NCBI RefSeq assembly: GCF_000003815.2
Contig: NC_049993.1
Coordinates: 20,990,223-21,054,222, forward strand
DNA from: Branchiostoma floridae
Lineage: Eukaryota; Chordata; Leptocardii; Amphioxiformes; Branchiostomatidae
Direction of reading: 5' to 3'
DNA length: 64,000 bases
The notes under the pieces are model-generated. The model did not search any database, had not been told where the DNA came from, and saw nothing but the letters and a program-made list of their open reading frames with translations. The position numbers were made by a program, and so were the translations under genes. This document shows, in pieces, positions 18,775-30,000 of this stretch; position 1 is the first letter of the stretch; each line of letters begins with the position of its first letter.

Positions 18775-19665
18775 CCACTGGCGTGGGTTTGCGGTTCTGG
18801 TCGCGGTATTTCCTAACTAGACGGTGAAAAGCTGTTCAAGTTGTGTCATAGAACATTTCAAACATTCCTATAGTTCAGTGGACCATTGAAGAAACCAAAG
18901 ACTAGCGTTTGCCTGGCCTTTGATCAAGTGTTTTGCTTTTTGCCCGATTCTTTACAAATAGATGCGAATGACATGAAAGATATTAGGTCATTGGTGTGTT
19001 TCGCGCGGGAGTGAACTGTATGAACAACGATAAAGTTTATGAAACATCTGTAGAGTTGTAATTGCCAAGAGTTTTCCTCCGGATTCTTGGAAGTCAACTC
19101 GCCAGATTTTGTACTTTTAGACTTAAACGTTGGACTAAACCCTTGACCCATGCGTGGTAGTGTTGTTCTGATTGTGGTATTTCTTGACTAGACGGTGGAA
19201 ACTCTTCAAAGCTTTGTTCTACAACGTCTAAAACATTCTTAAAGACTAGCGTTTGCCTGTCCTTTGATCAAGTGTTTTGCTTTTTGCCCGATTCTTTACA
19301 AATAAATGTGAATAAAATGAAACAAAGATACTTGGTCATCTAGCATCTGCCAAATATGTGATGTGATTTAGTGGGAAAAACTTATATGAACAACGTGCTA
19401 GTGATGAAGTTTATGAAACCTTTGTAGAGTTGTAATTGTCAAGAATTTTCCTCCGGATTCCTGGAAGTCGACTCGCCAGATTTTGCTTACAACATGAAAG
19501 TAGGAAGAAACTAGGAATAAAACCTTGACCCATGCGTGGTAGGGTTGTTCTGATTGTGGTATTTCCCAACTAGACGGTGGAAAACTCTTCAAAGTTGTGT
19601 CATACAACGTTTCAAACATTCTTACACTCAAGCGGACCACTGAGCATGCCAAGGACTGGTGCCCT
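18775..19665. repeat. Degenerate tandem repeat, about 370-bp unit, 2.4 copies
   Basis: ACTAGACGGTG occurs at about 18819, 19188 and 19570, and TAGCGTTTGCCTG, TTGACCCATGCGTGGTAG and TTTTCCTCCGGATTC recur with the same period. No coding content recognised. Confidence 0.75.
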
Positions 19666-20680
19666 TTGATCCACGTTTGACCATAGAGGGTGGCGAGACC
19701 GTCGGGTCACGTCAAAGACACGCCGTGATCACGTGAAGCATGCATGACGCATCGTGACGTCACGACAAATGAGCCAATACCTACTATCTACTTCTGCAGG
19801 CTGACGAAAATACAAGTATTGAGGATTTGCAAGGTTTCCTTACAATGATAAAAGGAACGGGGAAAAATCATACTCAGAGAATAGTGACAAATGTCGATAA
19901 GTACAATGTACATTTCTGAGACGACTGAAATGACAAGGGTTTTACAAGACTTATAGTCAAGTTTCTGCCTTTGTCGCTAGATTTATCAAAATGACCTTTA
20001 TAAAATTGCAATGATGTAAGAAACGGAAGAAAATCATATTCAGAGAATAGTGACAAATTTCGATAAGCACAATGTACATTTTTGAGCCGTCAAGATGACA
20101 AGTGGTTTAATAACTTGGCATATCGGTTTGTTTGGTTGACAAATTCCAAGTGAAACTTGTAGCCAGGTTTATCAAAATGACCTTTATGAAATTCATGGAT
20201 TCTAAGGAGAGCGTGGGAGAAGAAAAGCGCAAGGTTACCCGCAATGCTTCTGTGAANNNNNNNNNNNNNNNNNNNNNNNNNNNNNNNNNNNNNNNNNNNN
20301 NNNNNNNNNNNNNNNNNNNNNNNNNNNNNNNNNNNNNNNNNNNNNNNNNNNNNNNNCACGCTTAGACGTCAGAAATGGCTTATCAGCCTGTTAGACTGTG
20401 CAGTTTCCATTGACGTTTACATGAAGCTAGCTTTATTGAAAAGACCTTTAAAGGAATCTATGGACTCTAGAGAAAGAACGTGGGTGATGAGAGACGAAGG
20501 TTGTTTATGTCAAGGTTACAGCGACCAACAGAACCTCCGTCCTGTCTATAAGAAAAGCTTCTTAACAATTTAACTTCTAACAGTGTTAGAACTTATGTGA
20601 CTTATGAAGGTAGATTTATTGAAATAGCCTTTAAAGAATTCTATAAATTCTTAAAAGAGCGTGGGAGATGAAAGAGAAGC
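19666..20680. repeat. Degenerate repeats of about 175 bp around an assembly gap
   Basis: CAGAGAATAGTGACAAAT recurs at 19876 and 20041. The block TTTATCAAAATGACCTTTAT plus AGAGCGTGGGAGA-like sequence recurs near 19980, 20170, 20430 and 20610. The gap at 20257-20356 probably collapses further units. Confidence 0.6.
20257..20356. other. Assembly gap (100 N)
   Basis: Exactly 100 N, placed inside a tandem repeat, which is a typical cause of a collapse or break. Confidence 0.98.
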
Positions 20681-22251
20681 TTCCAGTTCTGTAGGCGCCG
20701 CAGAAGATTTGTCAAGACATTTGTCAGGAGGAGTTTGTTTGGGATGGATCAAGGAGTCTTGAGCGACCAGCAGAACCTCTGCTTCTGCCTTGCCTGTCAG
20801 AAAAGCATCAGTTCAACTCCTAACTTCACGTCTACGTCCCAAGGCCACAGGAACATATTTCATATGATTTGTTTGTCGTGCGATTGTTAGCGAGAACAAA
20901 ACCGAATATCTACAAGGATCTTTGACAACATTCTCTGAAACAAGATAGCTTAAGTCGAGATCGTAGAGCCAAAACATGCTCTTAGTTCGCTGCCACAAGA
21001 CTATATCGCATGACAAATCGGAAAGCTATGTCTCGAAAATAACTGTTCCGGTCTAAACTCAACGGTGAATAAAAGTCTTCCAGAAAACCCTTTAAAACAG
21101 TACGCCCCCATGTCGCTGTACTATAACGGGCCGAAAAAGTGTTGTTTTGCAGAAAGTTCTTAAAAGTTAATTTTTCTCCAAATGCATCTCTCCGATGACC
21201 CACATCTCACGTCCTGACGTGACCCAGTTTCCATGACGTCATCCGTGCCCGGGTGTTTGCTGCAGGATTAGGAGGCGTTAATCCGCCATGTTGGGGGATT
21301 AACAGATTTATGAGCCAACCGGAGCTGATAGGTTTACTGCCCTGACGTCATGCAAAAGCAAAGCCCACTCCGCCTCGTCCCACAGTCTCCAAGCAGACCC
21401 TACGGTGCCTTAGAAATAGTATCAAAGCTGGGAAGGGACTTAGTATAGCGGCCCGTTTGACTCCCTTTGGCCGGCTATACTCCTTTGGCCGGCTATACTC
21501 CTTTGCCAGCTTTGGTACTATCTCTTTAGGCACCGTAGGGTCTGCGTGGAGACTAGTCCTACATAATGAGCTGGCACGTCTCCAATTTTCCTATCTTTGT
21601 ACCGCAGGAATTCCGTTAAGCCCGTTCCTCTGCAGTCCTGTCCACTCCAACGCTGTCAATCACTTTGCTGACATCATGCGGACAAATCCCGTATCCTATA
21701 GGCTCAGTACAGACTGAAGACGTCTTATGTATCTTACTTCTGTTTGCTGAGGCATCTTTGACGGACTCATTGTCGGTCTTTGGGGATGAAAGACTGGGAT
21801 TGGGAACCTTTATTCAGGAAATGGCAACAAATCCCAACGTGATCTTTTTGCTGCATACAACACGTGTTATGCTGACAAAAGTGCCGGAGTGACTTGTTGC
21901 TATAGTGTTTGATAAAGTTGGTTGTATATTGAGGCATATGACCGGATGATGATGTACACATGCATTATCAACCAGGACCAGGCTTGTACATATTCAGCGA
22001 TGTATATTGAAGCAGTGAGAACGCAACAGGTGCAAAATGCCTGTGTGTATAAAGTCAATCAATCGTTCGTTCGTTCATGGGTTGATGCGTGGCGGCTACA
22101 GACAGTTCGGACATTTCTAGCCACGTTGTTTAGAATTAGAAATAGATTCAGAATAGATCTAGATTTCGTTTTCGTTTTAGTCTACCTATGTATTTTTACC
22201 ATATGCATCATTTTCCTTCTTTTTAGATAAAATTAAGTAGTCTCACTTTGT
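20681..22251. other. Intergenic sequence without a recognised gene
   Basis: Apart from the foldback at 21384-21554 I see no exon. CRE-like TGACGTCA occurs near 21235 and 21343. Confidence 0.4.
21384..21554. mobile_element. Foldback/MITE-like inverted repeat
   Basis: AGTCTCCAAGCAGACCCTAC...CTTA pairs with TAGGCACCGTAGGGTCTGCG TGGAGACT. The loop side contains a direct duplication of CTTTGGCCGGCTATACTC. The outer AGTCTC is shared with the 15826 element. Confidence 0.8.
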
Positions 22252-22788
22252 TTGCAAGGCTTCGTACATGGTCCTGCAATTATATGTTTAGTTAATCTGC
22301 CCGAAGATGCCCTTCTTCGTGAGGCATACAATACTGTTTCATTCGGAGAACATGATTGGATTGTCCACGTAAAAAATATCCTCAACTACCAAGGCTTTGG
22401 ACACATATGGCTGAACCCGAGGTCATACCACATAGACACAATAACCACTCAGTTACGACAACGTTTACAAGATATATACGTGCAAAATTGGCATTCCTCT
22501 ATTCGAAACAATTCCAAACTCTCATCTCTTTCTACATTGAACAAGCATTACAAGCAAGAAAATTACATTTCAACCATAAAGAGCCTTGACGTTCGTAGGG
22601 CAATCACACAACTCAGAATTGGCTGTCACAAATTGAATATAGAAACCGGAAGATTCCAAAAAATCCCTATTGACCAGAGGGTTTGTCCATTCTGTCCAGA
22701 GCTAATCGAAGATGTATATCACTTTATGGTTGTATGTCCCAAATATTCCCGATATACGCAATTCTCTATCCAGAAGACTGTCATTTAG
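22252..22788 (+). pseudogene. Non-LTR retrotransposon (LINE) ORF2 C-terminal fragment
   Basis: A 178-codon frame ends with a CPFCPELIEDVYHFMVVCPK segment. This CxxC...HxxxxC knuckle is typical of the region after reverse transcriptase in CR1/L2-like LINEs. No reverse transcriptase core is present upstream, so it is 5'-truncated, and the 3' side runs into the 644-N gap. Related fragments lie at about 24540-24950 and 58025-58378 on the other strand. Confidence 0.7.
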
Positions 22789-22830
22789 TACACAAGGATT
22801 TATCCAAATGGACTTGAAGTGCAAATTCAG

Positions 22831-23474
22831 NNNNNNNNNNNNNNNNNNNNNNNNNNNNNNNNNNNNNNNNNNNNNNNNNNNNNNNNNNNNNNNNNNNNNN
22901 NNNNNNNNNNNNNNNNNNNNNNNNNNNNNNNNNNNNNNNNNNNNNNNNNNNNNNNNNNNNNNNNNNNNNNNNNNNNNNNNNNNNNNNNNNNNNNNNNNNN
23001 NNNNNNNNNNNNNNNNNNNNNNNNNNNNNNNNNNNNNNNNNNNNNNNNNNNNNNNNNNNNNNNNNNNNNNNNNNNNNNNNNNNNNNNNNNNNNNNNNNNN
23101 NNNNNNNNNNNNNNNNNNNNNNNNNNNNNNNNNNNNNNNNNNNNNNNNNNNNNNNNNNNNNNNNNNNNNNNNNNNNNNNNNNNNNNNNNNNNNNNNNNNN
23201 NNNNNNNNNNNNNNNNNNNNNNNNNNNNNNNNNNNNNNNNNNNNNNNNNNNNNNNNNNNNNNNNNNNNNNNNNNNNNNNNNNNNNNNNNNNNNNNNNNNN
23301 NNNNNNNNNNNNNNNNNNNNNNNNNNNNNNNNNNNNNNNNNNNNNNNNNNNNNNNNNNNNNNNNNNNNNNNNNNNNNNNNNNNNNNNNNNNNNNNNNNNN
23401 NNNNNNNNNNNNNNNNNNNNNNNNNNNNNNNNNNNNNNNNNNNNNNNNNNNNNNNNNNNNNNNNNNNNNNNNNN
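22831..23474. other. Assembly gap (644 N)
   Basis: A run of 644 N, apparently a sized gap. It interrupts the 3' part of a LINE fragment. Confidence 0.98.
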
Positions 23475-24464
23475 ATTTGCCACAGCAAGATCTCCTTGGA
23501 GATTAGGTTTTATATTCTAACTATGAACCGATATGCGAAGGAGTCGAAGACAAAGTTTTAGATAATCCATCAGAAAACCATATGTAAGAAAAGGGTCAAG
23601 ACAAGATGATGATAAGTCGATCAGTCCCTGATCACCGGGGTGGGAGCGCCCGGTCCCAAGTGCCGGAAATTCGATACGTGAGCCTCCTTTTCCAGTTCAG
23701 AAATGAGACATGTAATCATTAAAACAATCATTTTCTAAACTCGCGCATAAAGGAACTACAGGCCCAGGGAGCACAGCAGGACAAAACCTGACAAAAGACT
23801 ATCATCTCTTTAGGGTGTAACATTTGATCTTCAACAAATCTCTTCAGTGTTACCGATGAAAGGGAATGGATGCTACCTGAAACGTCTGATCATTTCCAAT
23901 ATCATATCCAGTTTCTTGATTAATCGCTATTTGGCGTACAAGATCTGTAATTTAAAAGAATCATTTGAACAATTATTTTCTAAAATTGCTCATAATGGAC
24001 CTACAGGCCAAGGGGATGCAACAGGACAAAACCTGACAAAGCTGACGAATAATCGTTCTGCATGCTATTGTGAGTTGCATATCGACTACCGATGGTCTCA
24101 GAGTTTAAAACCCGAACCTAAAGTAGGTTAATGATGTTCCTATCGACCTACAGACCGATGACCCGCGCTTCAGAATAGAAGAGCTGCGGTCCGATTTCAG
24201 CCACCTTCATCCCTTATTGACTGCTGACCTGTACGAAATTCTACTTGACTGTCCATATTAACGGTCAAACCTGAATTCAAGTCATTCAACAACCGCTGAA
24301 GCCTTAGACTTAAACTTAGATCCTCCAGTGTCTAGTGACAATTTGTGCAGCAAGCGTTCTTCAATCAGGAGACAAAGTTTCCGCTGACGCCAGGCTACTC
24401 CCTAGTTGGTCGAGGTCCCTTTGTAGCATGTGCCTCCAAGTTAGTTTTAGTAGAAGAAGTTTAT
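23475..24464. other. Intergenic, MITE-like fragment
   Basis: GGATGCTACCTGAAACGTCT...ATTTGGCGTACAAG at about 23866-23945 belongs to the same family as 2806-2960 and 54660-54930. AACAATCATTTTCTAAA...GGACAAAACCTGACAAA is duplicated at about 23720-23800 and 23968-24042 (period about 250 bp). No gene seen. Confidence 0.45.
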
Positions 24465-24950
24465 TTGCAAGTTCTTGCCCGAGGGCTAATTGCAAGTACA
24501 TGGTATAAACATAGTAGATATACAAGTGACAATGGACAGTTATGAACAATATTCTACTGTAATACTAGTGTTGGCTATTTCTAAACAGGTTGGGTTTGAC
24601 TTCTTTTTTGGAAGCAGAGGGAGACGAAAAGCCCCACCTTTTCTAAAATTTTGAACTTTCTGTTCGTCTGTCAATGTGGGGAAGTTCGAATAAGTCTTTG
24701 TGGCTTCTCTAAACAGAGTGATTCTTTCGGTTTCGTTGAATGAACATTTGGAAATAAAATGTGTTTTGTCTCCCACTGCCTTATATGTACAGTATTTACA
24801 AATTCTTTCACACACTGGTAATCTCTTTTAGTATACCCCGCTTCCCTTTTCTTCTGTTGGGTTACCAGACTGGGAACAGAAAGAGGCTGAGAAAAAACGG
24901 TCGCTAAGTACAGAGTGGGGTTACTGATGTGTGTGGGCGGGGACAACTGG
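24465..24950 (-). mobile_element. LINE 3' end: ORF2 tail and 3' UTR
   Basis: On the minus strand the frame CKYCTYKAVGDKTHFISKCS is the same CxxC...HFxxxC knuckle as in the 22.6- and 58.2-kb fragments, and it ends near KKKSNPTCLEIANTS. The 3' UTR contains AATTAGCCCTCGGGCAAGAA followed by CTTGCAAATAAACTTC, shared with 62389-62600 and 57915-58060. 5'-truncated. Confidence 0.7.
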
Positions 24951-26690
24951 ACAGAGCTCTCTTATTGTGACTTGTAACTGGAGGTATTGACTGTACCTGT
25001 CCATAAACAAACACCTGTTCGCACACACCTGTTCATATTCACCTGTTCAGATGCGTGAAACATCCTCAGTGCTATAACGTGGCAGTGTGTGCCCATGTTC
25101 TAACTTTGACGGAACGTGTTGGAATCGGAGGAGACAAGGCAATGGTAAACTGCCAGATTTGAACTGTCTTTTCACAGGTAATGGAGATAAAGGTTTTTCT
25201 TTGGACCCCAGGGAAGAGCGGTTTCGTTCAACATTAACAAAGAACTTTAGGCTGAATAAAGGTTTATCCAGTCATCCATGAGTTATCTTTATCTTAGCAT
25301 CACATCTGAGACGTTAGATGAGGAAACCCAGAAGAAGATATTATTTGAAGATGCAATCGCGGTCTGTTGCAATTGTTAAAACAAACCATGTGAATTGGAA
25401 CAAAATAAGGGCAGGCGTTGTATGAGACTTCTGGATATTATCACTACTCCATGGCGGTTATTGTTAGTGCTATTCTGATGATAGAACAGTTGAAACGAAT
25501 ACTACTGAGTTGTATAATTCTTTATCACACAGTCATTGTATAATTTGTTGTCACCCAGCCATTTTAGTCTTGCCTCCGTTGGCAACTGCAGGAATCCAGC
25601 AAATGTTTGCCCGGAAATGGCGTTCTTACTCGCAGGGGAGGGGGGGGGGGGCTAAGCCTGTACATGTGGCCTCAATCATGGGTGTGAATTACCGGACAAA
25701 CCGATGCCTTTCCGTGTAAAATCAAACTATCGCGCCGTGCTGCAAGTCGTCAGCTTCTATTCTGCTCATGGACCGACCAACCATAGGTAAAGATTCAGTC
25801 ATTCGCTGACGTCATATCCAAGCAGATGGATGGTATACGTATGACTTGTTTTGACAACATCATACACGTCTTTCTTATGGTTAGATGTTTTTCCTACGGT
25901 AACACAAAGGCGGAAAACACGGCGGATATTGGACCTGCTTGGAGCTTAGCACTGATGGAATTTTAGGGTCAGGTATACATTACGGGATTAGGTCTACATT
26001 ACAGGATCTACGGAGCTTCATTATCAGATCCCACGGGGAGGGGTCGGATCGACACCCTCCTCCAGCCGTGATGGTCCAAGGTGTGGGGTGCATAGCCTGG
26101 GGACCGGCCTCTGGTAGGGCCTTTTTCTGCAGATGATGACGTGCATATAACAATGTATGATTATTGTTACCATGCTTCAATTTTTAGCATAGTCTTTTTC
26201 GTCCACGTTTGTTTGAACCTTTGTAAAGTTTATTCATGAAAGCTGTTTGTTTATTCACATAGCCTGCAGAAAAACGGTGTCTTGAAAGTAACAGCCGTAA
26301 TTTGTGCAATGAGTCGCCTTCAGCAGATAATGATGTGCATACCATGATGTCTGATAGCTGCCTAGTCTCCGTTTTCAGCAACGGATTTTTTTGCCCACGT
26401 ATCCTGCTGACAATCATCTCGAAAATAACAGCATCTTCATTCAAATGTCTTCAAACAGAAACGTTAGCTAAGAATCCTTATTTGGTCTAGCGATGCACAG
26501 TACTTTTGCTGGTAGGCGTCGTAGAGACTGTGAGTCATAATCACCAACATTGTCATCGGTAACATTGTCTTCAGGGTCTGCTTCGGAGGCTAAGCTCCCA
26601 GGATCACACGTATGGCGGTGTCATTAATCTATAAGCGCCGCCTCCCGGCCGCATAAATACTGCAGGACACGGCAGGTCCACAGACGCGTC
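24951..26690. other. Intergenic, no gene recognised
   Basis: Only short frames. CTGCAGATGATGACGTGCAT-like and TTTTTCTGCAG/TTTTCAGCA blocks recur near 26120 and 26310, a weak duplication. From 26630 the sequence becomes promoter-like (GCGCCGCCTCCCGGCCGCAT). Confidence 0.4.
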
Positions 26691-26760
26691 ATCAGCAGAG
26701 CCGTGACGACATCAGAAGAAGGTGGGCGGAGAACTCGTGTCTCCTGTAAGACTCGGAGGA

Positions 26761-26768
26761 TATATAAG
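26761..26768 (+). promoter_or_regulatory. TATA box of the secreted peptide gene
   Basis: TATATAAG lies 123 bp before the ATG at 26891. GGGCGGAG (GC box) sits 38 bp upstream. The spacing predicts a start site near 26792 and a roughly 100-bp 5' UTR. Confidence 0.7.
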
Positions 26769-26890
26769 ACGACGGTTTCGAAGCAGACAAAGTAACTTCA
26801 CAAAGAAATAACTCAGCTAGGCTGCAAACAGCCCGCAAACCTCCCAAGAAACAAGAAAGACGACAGCACACCAGCCCTACTTCCAGCAGC

Positions 26891-27014
26891 ATGTCTGTGC
26901 CCAAGGTGATGCTGTGCGGCGCGGTGAGCCTGCTGGCCATGCTGTGCCTGGCGGCGGTCGGCAGCGCTCTGCAGGAACAGGACATGGAGGACTTCATGCA
27001 GAGGTCGCGCAGAG
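26891..27014 (+). CDS. Secreted peptide exon 1: signal peptide and RSRR site
   Basis: The ATG follows CAGCAGC. The exon ends GCAGAG|GTGAGG, phase 1. Its 3' end is the founder of the partial copies that follow. Confidence 0.85.
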
Positions 27015-30000
27015 GTGAGGCAATGGAAACATCTTCTCTTCTTTCGAGATGTCATGTCCTCGACCTGCTATTGTTATTATTTGAGTGGCAGATAGCTCTT
27101 CTGATGGAAAGTGGACGCACAGATGTGAGGAACAGGAAATATATTTTCTTCTTTCGATATTTCATGTTCTGGACTTGCTATCGTCGTGATTTGGGTGGCA
27201 AATCCGATGACTTTTACGTGCTGCAGGTTTGGGCCCCTAGTTCTTAGCGCTCTGAAGGAATAGGACATAGAAGCTTACATGCAGAGCAGCAGAGGACACG
27301 CAGAAGTGGGGCATATTTTCTTTCGGTATCTCATGTCCTCGACTTGCTTTGGTCATGATTTGGATGTATAGTAAGTGGTGTAGATTTGGGCCCCTAGTTC
27401 TTAGCCCTCTGCGCCAACAGGACATGGAGGACCTGATGCAGAGGTCGCGCAGAGGTGAGGCAATCAATGGCTATATCTCTTCTTCAATTTCGATATCTCG
27501 TGCTCTATACTTGCTATGGACGTGATTTGGATGGAGAGTTAGTGGTGTAGGTTTGGGCCCCGCTACTTTTTTTTTAGTGCTCTGCATTAACAGCAGATGG
27601 AAGCCTTCATGCAGAGGACTCGCAGACGTGAGGCAATGCAAACATCTTTTAGGTTTCGATAATTCTGCTCTGGACTTGCTATGGTCGTGATTTGAGTGGC
27701 AGATAGCTCTTTTGATGGAAAGTGGTATACGTTTGGGCCCTTTATAGTTTTTAGCACTCTATATCAACAGGACATACATGTAAGGGCCTTCATGCAGAGG
27801 ACGCGCAGATGTTTGGTAATGGATATTCTTTTCGATTCCGATATCTTTCGGTTCCGGTTTTGGACTTGCTATGGTCATGAGTAGCAGATAGCCCGAACGA
27901 GAGTAAATGGTGTAGGTTTGGGCTCCCTAGATCTAGAATTCGGTTTTGTTTGTTTCGCATAACCTATAAACCTCCTCGAGACGTACCGGACCAGGTTTGT
28001 AAAGATAGTACCAGCAGTCTACGTCCGTGGCGATAGGTTTGAGCTGTTAGTACAGGCGAGCCCCTTGGCCCACTTATCGAGAATACGCAGGGATGGCACA
28101 TCCTTAAGTTTGCCTTTTCAGAAAGATGTGGTATCCCCTCTAGCTGTAGGTTAGTAGTTTTGATATTTTCGTCTCGGGCTAGATTTAAACTGAGCTACAA
28201 AAGCGGTCAAGACGTTCCACTGGTACCCTTGGTAAGACTAAGCCGCTATATTTACCATACACATGTAGCGGGGAGATAGAGAGTTTCTCCTGAAGCATTG
28301 CTGTGCTGCAGTCTACATGTACTTATCCTTGCCGCGAGAAGGTAAATTTTTGTAAGATAGTAGAGGTCTACAGAATCCTCCAAATCCTTGTCTAGAAACT
28401 TTAAGTAGAATTTATCGTTAGAGGTTTGTGAAGTTTACCCTGGTGTACTGGTAATACCTTTTAACTTTCTTCGTTACGCTTTGGCGAAAGTGATCTCGAA
28501 GTAGTTCAGCTGACAGAAGAGCTACTTTTCTACCTGTCGTGACAAAGAACACAAACAGAACTAGTATGTACATTTTTTTTTTGTTCATTTTACCAGAAAA
28601 TTCTATGGGCTCGTTAACGTCCCGTCCTAATACGCCCCTCACATTAGGTGCGATTCGATCGGACGACGAGTCTGCGAGCTCAAATTACGAGGAGGCATGA
28701 CCCTGACGGGAAGGAAGAAATGGCAGAGTTCCCCCTTCCCGTCAGGGTCATGCCTCCTCGTAATTTGAGCTCGCAGACTCGTCGTCCGATCGAATCGCGC
28801 CTAATGTGAGGGGGGTTTAAGGACCTGGTCCCGAGTCTGCTGAGGCTTGACGGATACGCTACTTACTGCATTTAATGATATAAAGGTGGATAAACGAAGT
28901 GAAAAATCGAGCAGATTAAAGCAGAAATCGTTGGCGAAAGCTTTTATTATACTATTCGTCAGGAAAATTGATGTAGTAATGGTCTCGGGTAGTTCTGTAG
29001 AGTGTTGGTACCGTTGACATAGACTTGCATTGAGCAGTACTATGGTAAAGGCAGTACATTTAGCCTTCTTGAGGCGGCCGTAGGGGCAGTGACCACTGTG
29101 TCCAGGGCACTGTTTCATGTTCCACCGCCCTTTACCTCCCCAACCAAAGTCAGGTAGCCATTTTTCCACCTGCGTGGGGTGAGGAAAGTTGTATAAAGTG
29201 CCTTTCACAAGGACACAGGATCAGTAACATTACATCATTTAAAGAGGGGACCTCTAGCTTCTGCGCCAAACATCCTGCCATTACTCCACACAACTCCATC
29301 GAGCACTACAATGGGCAGTGTCGTGGGAGGCGCAACGGAAGGCCGTCCGTTAAGATAACCCGAAAGCTTTTATTATACTTAACGTCAGGCTTATTGATGT
29401 GACATCAACTATACAACGTATATGGTATCATGGACAAAGACTTGCATTGAGCAGTACTACCTGTATCTGTACCTGTATGCTGTATCTATATAGCCGGCAT
29501 AACCGCCCTTCGGCGGAACACACTATGGACAGTGCCTCGGACGGTGGAACGGAAAACTGCCTGTTAAGATAGCCCGAAAGTTTTTATCATACTATACGTC
29601 AGTCAAGTTGATGTGACATCAACGATACAACGTAGGTAACGTCCTGAGTAGTTATAGAGTGTTGGTACCATGACAAAGGCTTGCATTGAGCAATACTATG
29701 GCAGTGCCCCGGACGGCCCAACGGAAAACTGTTCATTAAGATAACCCGACCGGCACCCATCACGCACGGATCGATCACGGTTCTGTAACCATTGTTCGCT
29801 GCAGTTCCAACATCTGCTGGGACAAAAGAGTCAGCCGCAAAACTCACACAGCACTGACCTGGTGATTAACGCCATTCATGGGCTGATCTGCTCTAGAAAC
29901 ACCTGGGCTTTGTCCGGGAAAATCTATGGCTATGCCCTATAACCCAATCATAATGGGTTTGAAGTGGAGAGGCAGCTCATTCTAGTTTCGAGACACATCA

